Of a stretch of 64,000 nucleotides of DNA, positions 26,132 to 35,555 are shown piece by piece (position 1 is the stretch's first letter; every line of letters starts with the position of its first letter). The stretch is from assembly GCF_002224675.1 (NCBI RefSeq), contig NZ_NMPZ01000016.1, positions 30,748-94,747 on the forward strand, read 5' to 3'. A model generated the notes under the pieces. That model did not search any database and was not told the origin of the DNA. It saw only the letters and a list, made by a program, of their open reading frames with translations. The stretch is from Segatella copri (GTDB taxonomy: Bacteria; Bacteroidota; Bacteroidia; Bacteroidales; Bacteroidaceae). Position numbers and translations under genes: made by a program.

Positions 26132-26737
26132 TTACTTTTTCTTCTTATTATTATTGTTATTGCTGCGAGCTGGGGTCTCCTTTACTTTCTCGAAGACGAA
26201 ATGCTTGAGATCGAGTTTGATCTTGCCATCGGTAAATCTCGCCAGATCGGCAGCCACCTTCTGCTCATCGCAGGAACCATGACTCCACTGCATCAGGTTG
26301 CGATGCATCTGGTTGGCTGTCAGCTTCACCAGTTCATCTCTTTCCTTGCCCGGCTCCATGTGCTTCAGCTTCTCGAAGATTTCGAAAAGCATGGCACCAT
26401 AATGGCGCACGGGAATACGCAGGTTAGGATATTCCACGGTTTCGGGTTTCTTGGCTATCTTTGCAGCATTGCTTACATCGAAAGGATAATCGATGTCGAG
26501 TTGGAAATTGCTCATGATGGCGAGATGATCCCAGAGTTTCTGCTCATGGTTTTCCAAGCCTCTGTTTTCCGGAAACATACGATCCATGATCTTGATGATA
26601 GACTCGGCACAGCGCTGGCGCTCCTTGCGGTCTTCCAACTCTACACAGTAATCCACCATCTGCTGAATCTCACGTCCGTATTCAGGCAGCACGAGCTTTT
26701 CTCGCGTTGTATTATAGTCTAATCCTATTTTATTCAT
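26132..26737 (-). CDS. DUF4290-family protein
   Basis: 201 aa, opening LDYNTTREKLVLPEYGREIQ, followed by an alpha-helical region, and ending in a run of Asn and Lys (RSNNNNNKKKK). The family is restricted to Bacteroidetes and lies next to murA in many of them. Function unknown; the basic tail could bind nucleic acid or ribosomes. No membrane segment. Confidence 0.85.
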   Translation of the reverse strand: MNKIGLDYNTTREKLVLPEYGREIQQMVDYCVELEDRKERQRCAESIIKIMDRMFPENRGLENHEQKLWDHLAIMSNFQLDIDYPFDVSNAAKIAKKPETVEYPNLRIPVRHYGAMLFEIFEKLKHMEPGKERDELVKLTANQMHRNLMQWSHGSCDEQKVAADLARFTDGKIKLDLKHFVFEKVKETPARSNNNNNKKKK

Positions 26738-26817
26738 ATTTACTTGCTTGTTTCTTTTATTATTCAGAGGATAACCCCACTATTCAAATCTGCGGATGCT
26801 CCCGCCATCCATCTCTC

Positions 26818-27510
26818 CTAGATAAGCTTTTTAGGCATCTTTGCCACGAAATCCTTGAGATAGAATGGTACGAAGTAAGCCACATCCTCAAACTTGCCCT
26901 CTACGAATCTCTTCTCGGCAAGCGGTGCCATATTCTTGGCAAGCGGCTCGATGCCCTCCACGAGATGCGCATGAGGATGGTTGATGGTCTCCATACACTT
27001 GGCTGCACCGTTTCCGAAGAAATATACATGATGCCCGTCCAGATATTCCTTGTAGGTTTCAGCATCCACGATATCAGCCTGGATAGGGCGAACCACCTTC
27101 AGGGAGCGGTCGAGCACTTCGGCATACACCTCCATACGGCGCGCGTCGAGCATAGGTACGATGAGGGCATCTTCCTGTTCAGGATGTTCGCCAAGCAATA
27201 CTGGCACAGCCATCAATTCGAGGGTTGGTACTGCGATGAGCTTCACCCCACGACCATAGCAGATGCCCTTAGCCATACTCACACCGATACGCAATCCGGT
27301 ATAGGAGCCAGGACCACAACTTACAGCCACAGCCTCTAATGGAAGACCATGGGAATCGAGGAAATCAAGAGCCTCATCAACAAACACACCCAACTTAACT
27401 GCATGGTTAGGACCCGTGTGATCTTCCTGGTTGAAAATCACCTGTCCACTATCACTAATTGCCACTGAGCACACGTCCGTACTCGTCTCAATATTCAAAA
27501 TACACGACAT
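26818..27510 (-). CDS. tsaB: tRNA threonylcarbamoyladenosine protein TsaB
   Basis: Partner of TsaD in t6A synthesis at tRNA position 37. 230 aa from the ATG at 27510 (MSCILNIETSTDVCSVAISD); a longer frame from 27552 lies in the divergent promoter region. The ASKHA signature GPGSYTGLRIGVSMAKG is present. Divergent from yicC. Confidence 0.93.
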   Translation of the reverse strand: MSCILNIETSTDVCSVAISDSGQVIFNQEDHTGPNHAVKLGVFVDEALDFLDSHGLPLEAVAVSCGPGSYTGLRIGVSMAKGICYGRGVKLIAVPTLELMAVPVLLGEHPEQEDALIVPMLDARRMEVYAEVLDRSLKVVRPIQADIVDAETYKEYLDGHHVYFFGNGAAKCMETINHPHAHLVEGIEPLAKNMAPLAEKRFVEGKFEDVAYFVPFYLKDFVAKMPKKLI

Positions 27511-27600
27511 AATTAAAAAATATATTCTTAAATAAGTTGCAAATATACGCATTTTCTCGCTTTTTTTGTACTTTTGCAGAAATTTAACGTGAAAGATTAT

Positions 27601-28479
27601 ATGATACAGTCAATGACAGGCTTCGGAAAAGCTACCGCGGCCTACAAAACAAAGAAGATTAATGTAGAGATAAAGTCATTAAACAGCAAGAATCTTGACC
27701 TCTCTACACGTATCGCCCCTCTCTACAGAGAGAAGGAGATGGAGATTCGTCAGTATATAGCTAAGAGCCTGGAAAGAGGCAAGATTGACTTCTCCATCTG
27801 GATTGAGAAGGATGCAGCTACAGATGCTACTCCCATCAACAGTGCGCTTGTTCAGAATTATTATCAGCAGATCAAGAAAATATCTGCTGAAACAGGTATT
27901 CCTGAGCCTACCGATTGGTACAGCACCTTGTTGCGTCTTCCTGATGTAACAACCAAAACTGATGTGGAAGAATTAACCGACGAGGAGTGGGCGGTGGCAA
28001 AAAATGCAATTTGCGAGGCTATCGGCCATCTGAGCGACTTCCGCAAGCAGGAAGGAGCTGCCCTGCAGAAGAAATTCACCGAGAAAGTGGATAATATCCA
28101 GGCTCTCCTTGCCAGCATTGAACCATACGAGAAGGCACGCGTGGAGAAGATCCGCCAGAACATCGTAAACGGTCTGCAGCAGATTCCGAATGTGGATTAT
28201 GACAAGAACCGTCTGGAGCAGGAGCTCATCTACTACATCGAGAAGCTCGACATCAGCGAGGAGAAGCAGCGCCTTGCCAACCACCTGAAGTATTTCCGCG
28301 AGACCATGAATGAGGAAGGTCATGGTGTGGGCAAGAAGCTCGGATTCATCGCCCAGGAAATGGGTCGCGAAATCAACACCACAGGTTCCAAGAGCAATCA
28401 GGCTGAAATGCAGAACATCGTGGTGAAGATGAAGGATGAGCTGGAACAGATTAAGGAACAAGTGCTGAATGCACTCTAA
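27601..28479 (+). CDS. yicC: YicC/YloC-family endoribonuclease
   Basis: 292 aa from ATG 27601 (MIQSMTGFGKATAAYKTKK), the standard YicC opening, with the DUF1732 C-terminal end (NTTGSKSNQAEMQNIVVKMK, then ELEQIKEQVLN). Family members are endoribonucleases affecting small-RNA turnover. A -7 element TACTTTTG is at 27569-27576. gmk follows 14 bp later, a conserved pairing. Confidence 0.93.
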   Translation: MIQSMTGFGKATAAYKTKKINVEIKSLNSKNLDLSTRIAPLYREKEMEIRQYIAKSLERGKIDFSIWIEKDAATDATPINSALVQNYYQQIKKISAETGIPEPTDWYSTLLRLPDVTTKTDVEELTDEEWAVAKNAICEAIGHLSDFRKQEGAALQKKFTEKVDNIQALLASIEPYEKARVEKIRQNIVNGLQQIPNVDYDKNRLEQELIYYIEKLDISEEKQRLANHLKYFRETMNEEGHGVGKKLGFIAQEMGREINTTGSKSNQAEMQNIVVKMKDELEQIKEQVLNAL

Positions 28480-28493
28480 AGAAAAAAGGAAAA

Positions 28494-29066
28494 ATGAAGA
28501 ACGGATTATTGATTTTCAGCGCCCCATCGGGCAGCGGCAAGAGTACCATCGTCAACTGGTTGATGAAAGAGCACCCAGAGTTGAAGTTGGCTTTCTCTAT
28601 CAGTTGTACCTCTCGTGCCCCTCGCGGCACAGAGCAGAATGGAGTAGAGTATTTCTTCCTGTCTCCAGAGGAATTCAAGTCCAAGATTGAGGCTGATGAG
28701 TTCCTGGAGTATGAGGAAGTTTACCAGGATAGATTCTACGGCACCTTGAAGTCGCAGGTAGAAAACCAGCTTGCCAAGGGCGAGTCTGTGATTTTCGACG
28801 TAGATGTAAAGGGTGGCGTCAATATCAAGAAGTTCTATGGCGAACGTGCCCTGAGCATCTTCGTGCAACCTCCTTCGGTAGAGGAACTGCGCCGCCGTCT
28901 GGTAGGCCGCAACACAGATGCCCCTGAGGTAATCGAGCAGCGCCTTGCCAAGGCTAGCTACGAGTTGACCTTCGCTCCTCAGTTCGACCACGTAGTCGTA
29001 AACGATGACTTGGAAAAAGCTCAGCAGGAGGTTTATCAGCTAGTAAAAGACTTTTTGAGCGAATAA
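28494..29066 (+). CDS. gmk: Guanylate kinase
   Basis: Converts GMP and ATP to GDP and ADP. 190 aa, P-loop SAPSGSGKST at 9-18, and the GMP-binding segment TSRAPRGTEQNGVEYFFL. Between yicC and nadD, likely one operon. Confidence 0.97.
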   Translation: MKNGLLIFSAPSGSGKSTIVNWLMKEHPELKLAFSISCTSRAPRGTEQNGVEYFFLSPEEFKSKIEADEFLEYEEVYQDRFYGTLKSQVENQLAKGESVIFDVDVKGGVNIKKFYGERALSIFVQPPSVEELRRRLVGRNTDAPEVIEQRLAKASYELTFAPQFDHVVVNDDLEKAQQEVYQLVKDFLSE

Positions 29067-29071
29067 TTGAA

Positions 29072-29650
29072 ATGAAAAAGGTAGGAATCTTCGGAGGCAG
29101 CTTCAACCCCATCCATACCGGCCACATCGCATTGGCGAAAAGCCTCTGCGAGAAGGCGGGACTGGACGAAGTGTGGTTCATGGTCTCCCCCATGAACCCA
29201 TTCAAGAAAGCTACTACCGACCTGCTCGATGACCACCTGCGCCTGGAGATGGTAGAAAAGGCCCTGGAGAATGAACCCCAGCTGAAGGCATGCGACTATG
29301 AGTTCCGCCTGCCCAAGCCTTCCTATACCTGGCACACTCTGCAGGCCATCAGCAAGGATTATCCAGAATGTGAGTTTACATTATTAATAGGCGGCGACAA
29401 CTGGGCAGCATTCGACAAGTGGTACCATCACGACGATATCCTTGCCCACTACCCTATCGTGGTCTATCCCCGCCAAGGCTCCTGCATAGGCGAAGTGCCT
29501 GCCGGTGTGACCATCGTAGAAACCCCGCTGCTCAACATCAGCAGCACGGAGATACGCGAATGCATCAAGACCGGAAAAAGCATCGAAGGTATGGTTCCCG
29601 AATGCATCGAGGACCTCGCCATCAAAAACTATCAGGCGCTCTTAGTCTAA
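29072..29650 (+). CDS. nadD: Nicotinate-nucleotide adenylyltransferase
   Basis: Makes deamido-NAD from nicotinate mononucleotide and ATP. 192 aa, GGSFNPIHTGHI with the HxGH motif and ISSTEIR near the C-terminus. Five bases after gmk, so co-transcribed. Confidence 0.96.
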   Translation: MKKVGIFGGSFNPIHTGHIALAKSLCEKAGLDEVWFMVSPMNPFKKATTDLLDDHLRLEMVEKALENEPQLKACDYEFRLPKPSYTWHTLQAISKDYPECEFTLLIGGDNWAAFDKWYHHDDILAHYPIVVYPRQGSCIGEVPAGVTIVETPLLNISSTEIRECIKTGKSIEGMVPECIEDLAIKNYQALLV

Positions 29651-29705
29651 AAGAGTGCCAAAACATCAATTCTCTAAAAATAGCAAACATCATCAATAGA
29701 AAGCT

Positions 29706-31649
29706 ATGAGTTGGAAAGAAATCATCAAGAACTGTCTTAGTCTGGCATCAGCCCCTATCAGGCGCAATGCCAACTTCTTTGTGTCCATGTACATCCTGGG
29801 CATGGTTAGTTCACTCATCACGATTCCGAAGAACGGAACGCTCTACGAGAACATGTTCCTGGAGCTGTTCCTGGACCTCTATATCGTGAGCGCCATCCTC
29901 GCCGTATTCCCGAAGAAGGTGCGCAGGGGACTGCGTGCCATATTATACATTATATTATATGTCACGGCTGCCGCCGATACCTACTGCTTCGTGAATTTCG
30001 GTTCCACACTCAATCCTTCTATGCTGATGCTGGTGGGAGAAACCAACAGTTCCGAGGCAAGCAGCTTCCTCTCTGCCCTCATCTCTGTCGAAGTGCTCTT
30101 CAGCAGCGTAGGCTGGATTCTGCTCCTGGCGCTCCTGCAGATACTCATCGTCATCTTCCGAAAACGGCTCATCAAGATCTACGTCTTCCTCGTTACCGTA
30201 CTCGAATTGGCATCGCTCAAGAAGCGACTGATGGCTATTCCGCGAATGACGGCAGCCATGCCAGCCACCTTCGGTATCCTCTGCCTGGCTATCCTCATCA
30301 CTTCCATCTGCACCTCCTGGCACAACAAGGAGGCTTACCATAAGCTGATGTCGGGAAGAACCATCGGAGAGGTAGAGCACACCCTCACAGAGAAAGATCA
30401 CGCCGTGCTCTATCTGCCAATCTACCGCCTCCAATTCAGCATCTATGCCAACCAGCTGGCAGCGCATCAGATTACCCAACTGATTCATGCAGCCCACGAG
30501 GTGAAGGTAGATAGCTGCAGCTTCCGCTCGCCAAACATCGTGCTGATCATCGGCGAAAGCTACGGTCGCCATCATTCACAGCAATATGGCTACTTCATGA
30601 AAACCACCCCAAACCAATCGGCGCTGGAGAAATCGAAGAAACTCACCAAGTTTACAGATGTCGTGACCTGCTGGAACCTCACCAGCTTCGTATTCAAGCA
30701 CATGCTCTCTACCTATGTGGTAGGCGACAAGGGAGAATGGTGCGACTATCCGCTCTTCCCGGAGGTATTCCGCAAGGCAGGATACAACGTAACCTTCATC
30801 ACCAACGAATTCCTGCCTCAGGCTAAGGAGGCGGTATATGACTTCAGCGGCGGCTTCTTCCTGAACAATCCGGAACTGAGCAAGCTGCAGTTCGACCACA
30901 GAAACACCCAGTTGCATGCACTGGACGATGGACTGCTGAAAGATTATGATGACAGTCTGAAACAATTCAAGACCGACCATAATCTTACCATTTTCCATCT
31001 GATGGGGCAGCACGTGAACTACAAGCTGCGCTATCGCCAGAACCAGGCTAAGTTCTGGGCAAGCAGCTACGAAGACAAGCGCCCAGAGCTGACCGATGCC
31101 CAGCGCAAGGTATTGAGTCATTACGACAACGCCACCCTCTACAACGACTCCATCGTGGCAGAGATCGTGAAACGATTCCAGAAGGAAGATGCCGTCATCA
31201 TCTATGTGCCCGACCATGGCGAGGAGTGCTACGAGGAAAACCGTGGCTTCATCTGCCGCAACCACTCCGCCAACATCGACTGGAAACTGGCACACTATGA
31301 GTTTGAGATTCCTTTCTGGATCTACTGCTCAAAGAAATACATCCAGAAACACCGCGCCATCTACCGGCAGATACGTGCCACCAAGGACAAGCGGATGATG
31401 ACGGATGCCCTGCCGCACCTGCTGCTGTATCTTGCCGGCATAGAGACTCCGACCTACAAGGATGAGAACAATATCCTGAGTCCGAAATACAACGAGATGC
31501 GCCCCCGCATCCTGAAGAACTCTGCCGACTACGACAAGCTGAGGGATGAATATTTCAAGACGCAGGCTAAGCAGGAAGAAAAGAAGCAAGACAAGAAAAA
31601 AGATAAGAAACAAGGTAAGAAACAAACAAAGAAAGGAGTCAGGAAATGA
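29706..31649 (+). CDS. Phosphoethanolamine transferase-like membrane sulfatase-fold protein
   Basis: 647 aa. Several N-terminal membrane helices (about 20-200) and a periplasmic alkaline-phosphatase/sulfatase-fold domain. IIGESYGRHHSQQYGY (Glu284 as metal ligand), TCWNLTSFVF with candidate nucleophile Thr326, HLMGQH, and VPDHGEE (501-507) match EptA/CptA-type enzymes that add phosphoethanolamine to lipid A or glycans. The C-terminal 27 residues are very Lys-rich, which is unusual. It overlaps the next gene by 4 bp (ATGA). The acceptor is unknown; a phosphoglycerol transferase role is also possible. Confidence 0.8.
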   Translation: MSWKEIIKNCLSLASAPIRRNANFFVSMYILGMVSSLITIPKNGTLYENMFLELFLDLYIVSAILAVFPKKVRRGLRAILYIILYVTAAADTYCFVNFGSTLNPSMLMLVGETNSSEASSFLSALISVEVLFSSVGWILLLALLQILIVIFRKRLIKIYVFLVTVLELASLKKRLMAIPRMTAAMPATFGILCLAILITSICTSWHNKEAYHKLMSGRTIGEVEHTLTEKDHAVLYLPIYRLQFSIYANQLAAHQITQLIHAAHEVKVDSCSFRSPNIVLIIGESYGRHHSQQYGYFMKTTPNQSALEKSKKLTKFTDVVTCWNLTSFVFKHMLSTYVVGDKGEWCDYPLFPEVFRKAGYNVTFITNEFLPQAKEAVYDFSGGFFLNNPELSKLQFDHRNTQLHALDDGLLKDYDDSLKQFKTDHNLTIFHLMGQHVNYKLRYRQNQAKFWASSYEDKRPELTDAQRKVLSHYDNATLYNDSIVAEIVKRFQKEDAVIIYVPDHGEECYEENRGFICRNHSANIDWKLAHYEFEIPFWIYCSKKYIQKHRAIYRQIRATKDKRMMTDALPHLLLYLAGIETPTYKDENNILSPKYNEMRPRILKNSADYDKLRDEYFKTQAKQEEKKQDKKKDKKQGKKQTKKGVRK

Positions 31650-32791
31650 ATCAGAACATACTTTCCAGAAGTGCATGCAATGCATTGAGAGGACTTGCCA
31701 TCATCGGCATCTTCCTACACAACTATTGCCATTGGCTAGGTCCGATTGTCAAGGAGAATGAATATCAGTTCTTCCAGCACAACACCGACTGGCTGCTGCA
31801 GGTGATGGCGAATCCCGACATCAACCTGCCTGTCCATCTGCTGTCGTTCTTCGGTCATTACGGAGTGCCCGTATTCCTCTTCCTGAGTGCGTACGGACTG
31901 GTGATGAAGTATGAAGCCAAGCCTCATCTTTCTGCCGACCAGCAGGCTCAGATGTACAACATTTCGGGCAGGAAGCAATCCTGGAGCATCAGCTGGCGCG
32001 AACCTCTGCGCTTCATCCGCTATCACTATCTGAAGCTCTTCAAGATGATGATCGTGGGTTTCATCGCTTTCACGATGATAGACTACATCACTCCGGGTCC
32101 ACGCCATTACGAGGTGCTGGGCATCGTATCGATGCTGGGTATGTTTAACAATGTATTGCCCAACCCCGACAACATCATCTGGCCAGGACCTTACTGGTTT
32201 TTCGGTCTGATGCTGCAGCTTTACATCGTATATCGACTGCTGCTCTATCGCCGGCATTGGGGATGGACGGTAGGCTTGATGCTTCTCTGCATCGGCATCC
32301 AGCTGCTGCTGGGCTTTGACAATCCCGAGAGCGAGGCGATGAACCGCTACCGCTATAATTTCATGGGCGGTATGCTGCCATTCGGTCTGGGCATTCTGTA
32401 CGCCCGCTATGGCGAGAAGATTCTGATGACCTTCCATTCTCCTGTAACCAATATCTTCGGCTGCGTATTCTGCATCTCGCTGATCTACAGTCTGAGTCTC
32501 AATATGATAGGATGGACCTTCGTACCATTCTTCATCTGTCTGCTCAGTGTGCTTGTAGCCGATTTGTTGCAGGAGGTAAGTTGGCTGTCGGGCATCTACA
32601 AGGTTCTGGAATGGATGGGCGTCATCTCAGCCGCCCTCTTCGTCACCCATCCCATCACCCGCAAGATATTCATCCCCATCAGCCGTCATGGAGACATCTA
32701 TGCCGGACTGCTGCTCTACATCATATCGAGCATCTGCCTGGCTTGGCTCTTCACCCAACTGATGAAGAAGATTCCAAACCCGAAATATTAA
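31646..32791 (+). CDS. Acyltransferase family 3 membrane protein
   Basis: 381 aa polytopic protein opening NALRGLAIIGIFLHNYCHW, the family-3 pattern in which the first helix carries R and H. Members O-acetylate sugars using cytoplasmic acyl donors. Translationally coupled to the upstream transferase, and 9 bp before another acyltransferase. Substrate unknown; a surface polysaccharide is likely by context. Confidence 0.85.
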   Translation: MNQNILSRSACNALRGLAIIGIFLHNYCHWLGPIVKENEYQFFQHNTDWLLQVMANPDINLPVHLLSFFGHYGVPVFLFLSAYGLVMKYEAKPHLSADQQAQMYNISGRKQSWSISWREPLRFIRYHYLKLFKMMIVGFIAFTMIDYITPGPRHYEVLGIVSMLGMFNNVLPNPDNIIWPGPYWFFGLMLQLYIVYRLLLYRRHWGWTVGLMLLCIGIQLLLGFDNPESEAMNRYRYNFMGGMLPFGLGILYARYGEKILMTFHSPVTNIFGCVFCISLIYSLSLNMIGWTFVPFFICLLSVLVADLLQEVSWLSGIYKVLEWMGVISAALFVTHPITRKIFIPISRHGDIYAGLLLYIISSICLAWLFTQLMKKIPNPKY

Positions 32792-32800
32792 AAGAAAATC

Positions 32801-33805
32801 ATGAAGATAAAAGATATAGAACTGGCGAATATCAGCAGATATCGCGGTGAATTGATGGGAGCCGCCATGCTCTTCATCATTCTCTTTCATGTAGCACTGC
32901 CTAGAGAGAACGCTTTCTTCGGATTGCGCCGCATGGGCAATGTAGGAGTAGATATGTTTCTGTTTCTCAGCGGCATCGGCCTGTGGTTTTCCTGGATGAA
33001 GAATCCTTCTGCCAAGCATTTCTTCATCCGCCGTTACCTGCGTATCTACCCGGCGTGGCTCATCATCGCCTGTCTCTACTACATTCCCCGATTCCGGGGA
33101 GGAGACCTCGAGGCGTGGATCAACCTGATAGGCGAGATTACCATCAACTGGAATTTCTGGCGATACGACGAGCTTACCTTCTGGTACATCCCAGCCACCA
33201 TGATGCTCTATCTCTTCGCCCCTGCCTATATGGAACTCATCAAGCGCCACCCCATCTACAAATGGCTGCCGGTGGTGATGATCATGTGGTGCATCCTGGT
33301 GCAATACGTCACACCGATTCATCAAGCTGTAGGCCATCTGGAAATCTTCTGGAGCCGAGTACCTATCTTCTTCATCGGCATCAATATGGGCGAGATGGTG
33401 CGCCAGAAGCAGACGCTTGATGGTGCCAGCATCTGGATGATATGGCTGATGTTCCTGATGACGCTGCTCGCAAGCATCTTCCTGGAACAGGAGAAGCACG
33501 GCATGTTTCCGCTCTTCCTGGAGCGTATGCTTTACATCCCGCTCACCATCACGAGCATCCTGCTCCTGAACCGCATCTTCCGTCGTACCCCAGGATGGTT
33601 TAACCGCAGCTTTATGCTGGTAGGAGCATTGAGTCTGGAATGCTATCTCATCCACATCCACTTCGTGCTCCATTATATCGAGCCTCATCACTTGGGATAC
33701 TGGCCTACCTTCATCCTCTGCATCGCCATCACCCTGCCACTCTCCTGGATATTGAGCAAGATTGCAGAATGGATTTCCAAGGAATTATCTCAGATTATTA
33801 AATAA
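32801..33805 (+). CDS. Acyltransferase family 3 membrane protein
   Basis: 334 aa, polytopic. YRGELMGAAMLFIILFHVAL with the family HV motif, then FLSGIGLWFSWMKNPS and FIRRYLRIYPAWL, a typical acyltransferase-3 RRxxRIxP motif. Second of three such proteins in this region; only distantly alike to the others. Confidence 0.88.
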   Translation: MKIKDIELANISRYRGELMGAAMLFIILFHVALPRENAFFGLRRMGNVGVDMFLFLSGIGLWFSWMKNPSAKHFFIRRYLRIYPAWLIIACLYYIPRFRGGDLEAWINLIGEITINWNFWRYDELTFWYIPATMMLYLFAPAYMELIKRHPIYKWLPVVMIMWCILVQYVTPIHQAVGHLEIFWSRVPIFFIGINMGEMVRQKQTLDGASIWMIWLMFLMTLLASIFLEQEKHGMFPLFLERMLYIPLTITSILLLNRIFRRTPGWFNRSFMLVGALSLECYLIHIHFVLHYIEPHHLGYWPTFILCIAITLPLSWILSKIAEWISKELSQIIK

Positions 33806-33840
33806 AAAGAATCATCTTAGATTAAATAAAAGAAGTTTTT

Positions 33841-34746
33841 ATGAACGAGAATGAAATAAAAGACAGCAAAGGCTTGGCTGCCTTGATGCGCCTGATCCGC
33901 CCGAAGCAGTGGATCAAGAATATGTTTATCTTCGTGCCCCTCTTCTTTGGCGGTGCCCTGTTTCATACAGATGCCCTGCAGGCGGGTCTGATCGCTTTCT
34001 TTGCCTACAGCTTTGCCGCATCGAGCATCTATTGCTTCAACGACATCCATGATGTGGAGGCAGACCGCCGCCACTCGGTGAAGTGTCACCGCCCTATCGC
34101 ATCAGGAGCCGTAAGCATCAGGCAGGCTTACGCTTTGATGTTTCTGATGCTTATCCTCTCAATGGGGGTATGCAGTCTGCTCGATTCGTGGGAGACGATG
34201 GGAATCATCGCCTTCTATTGGGTCATGAACCTCTGCTATTGCGCCAAGCTCAAGCAGTATGCCATCATTGACGTGTGCATTGTGGCATTCGGATTTGTGC
34301 TCCGCTTGCTGGCGGGTGGCGTTGCTACGCACATCATACTCAGTAAATGGATAGTACTGATGACCTTCCTCATCACCCTCTTCATGAGTTTTGCCAAGCG
34401 CCGCGATGACGTGCTGCGAATGGAAAAGACGGGCGAGGCGCCACGCAAGAATACGAGCCGATACAACCTCACCTTCATCAATCAGGCTATCACCATCACG
34501 GCATCAGTTACCCTGGTTTGCTACATCATGTACACGGTGAGCCCAGAAGTAATAGAGAATTTCCATACCGAATACCTCTATCTTACCAGCGTATTTGTAT
34601 TGGTAGGTTTGCTGAGATACATCCAGATTGCAGTGGTTGACCAGAAAAGTGGCGACCCTACGAAGATTATTCTGCGAGACCGAATCACCCAGTTTATCGT
34701 TCTCGCCTGGTTACTCTCCTTCCTCTTCCTTATCTACATTGAATAA
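33841..34746 (+). CDS. UbiA-family prenyltransferase, decaprenyl-phosphate phosphoribosyltransferase type
   Basis: 301 aa, about nine helices. RLIRPKQWIKNMFIF and NDIHDVEADRRHS (Asn67, Asp68, Asp71, Asp75) are the Mg/diphosphate-binding motifs of the DPPR-synthase branch of UbiA. That branch moves 5-phosphoribose from PRPP to polyprenyl phosphate. A HAD phosphatase follows 65 bp later, which fits removal of the 5'-phosphate. No DprE1/DprE2-type epimerase is visible in the window, so the product would stay a riboside. Branch assignment rests on motif pattern. Confidence 0.8.
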   Translation: MNENEIKDSKGLAALMRLIRPKQWIKNMFIFVPLFFGGALFHTDALQAGLIAFFAYSFAASSIYCFNDIHDVEADRRHSVKCHRPIASGAVSIRQAYALMFLMLILSMGVCSLLDSWETMGIIAFYWVMNLCYCAKLKQYAIIDVCIVAFGFVLRLLAGGVATHIILSKWIVLMTFLITLFMSFAKRRDDVLRMEKTGEAPRKNTSRYNLTFINQAITITASVTLVCYIMYTVSPEVIENFHTEYLYLTSVFVLVGLLRYIQIAVVDQKSGDPTKIILRDRITQFIVLAWLLSFLFLIYIE

Positions 34747-34747
34747 G

Positions 34748-34788
34748 GAGAGGATATCTTTATTAAGAGGATATCTTTATTAAAGAGA
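34748..34788 (+). repeat. 18-bp tandem duplication before the HAD gene
   Basis: The word AGAGGATATCTTTATTA occurs twice in a row just after the UbiA stop. A recent slippage duplication is likely; it may create or duplicate a weak TATCTTTA -7-like site. Confidence 0.55.
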
Positions 34789-34811
34789 ACAACTTAAACA
34801 CAGAAGAAGAA

Positions 34812-35453
34812 ATGAAGAAGAAATTATACTGTTTCGATTTCGACGGAACACTGACAACGAGTGATACCCTGCTCGAATTCATCAAGTATGCCAAAGGCAG
34901 AGGCCGCTTCCTGATGGTTTTCCTGATGTACAGCCCACTGCTGGTGCTGATGAAACTGCACCTGTATCCCAACTGGAAGGCGAAGCAGCAGATCTTCGCC
35001 CACCTCTTCGCCGGCATGCGCATCGAAAAATTTGATGCTCTCTGCCGTGGGTTTGCAGAAGAAAACCAGCATCTGCTCCGTCCTAAGGGCATCACCCTGG
35101 TACATGAAGCATTGGTAGCTGGAGCTCAGGTCTTCATCGTAAGTGCCAGCATCGACAACTGGGTGCGCCCCTTCTTTGATATCCGCAATCTGAAAGGCGT
35201 TCAGGTACTTGGTACACAGATAGAAGTAGAAGACGGCAAGCTGACGGGACGCTTCAAGAGCAACAACTGCTATGGAGCAGAGAAAGTATGCCGAATCACG
35301 GAAGCCCTTTCTGCATCCCGAACAGCAGATACCGGAGACAGAACTTTTCCCGACCGCTCTCTCTATGAGATAGAAGCCTTCGGCGACAGCCGTGGCGACA
35401 AGGAGATGCTTGTCTTCGCCGACAAGGGGCACTACAAGCCTTTCAGAGAATAA
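34812..35453 (+). CDS. HAD-IB family phosphatase
   Basis: 213 aa haloacid-dehalogenase phosphatase with DFDGTLT (9-15), the Ser motif II near FIVSASIDNW and motif IV FGDSRGDKEML. Related to SerB-type HAD-IB enzymes. Next to the UbiA protein it probably dephosphorylates polyprenyl-phospho-ribose 5-phosphate; this is inference from pairing. Confidence 0.85.
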   Translation: MKKKLYCFDFDGTLTTSDTLLEFIKYAKGRGRFLMVFLMYSPLLVLMKLHLYPNWKAKQQIFAHLFAGMRIEKFDALCRGFAEENQHLLRPKGITLVHEALVAGAQVFIVSASIDNWVRPFFDIRNLKGVQVLGTQIEVEDGKLTGRFKSNNCYGAEKVCRITEALSASRTADTGDRTFPDRSLYEIEAFGDSRGDKEMLVFADKGHYKPFRE

Positions 35454-35555
35454 ACCATCCAGGGAATAAGCCTTTCGGAGAATAATCACTCCCGGAAGAA
35501 GTCTTCCAGAAAGATAAGTCACGGATATAGATACAAATAAATCAAAAGGAATCAG

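Noticed and set aside
32627..33691. 354-codon minus-strand frame opposite the second acyltransferase
   Set aside because: Antisense shadow; the product is His/Glu-rich without family features, and the plus-strand protein is a normal membrane enzyme.
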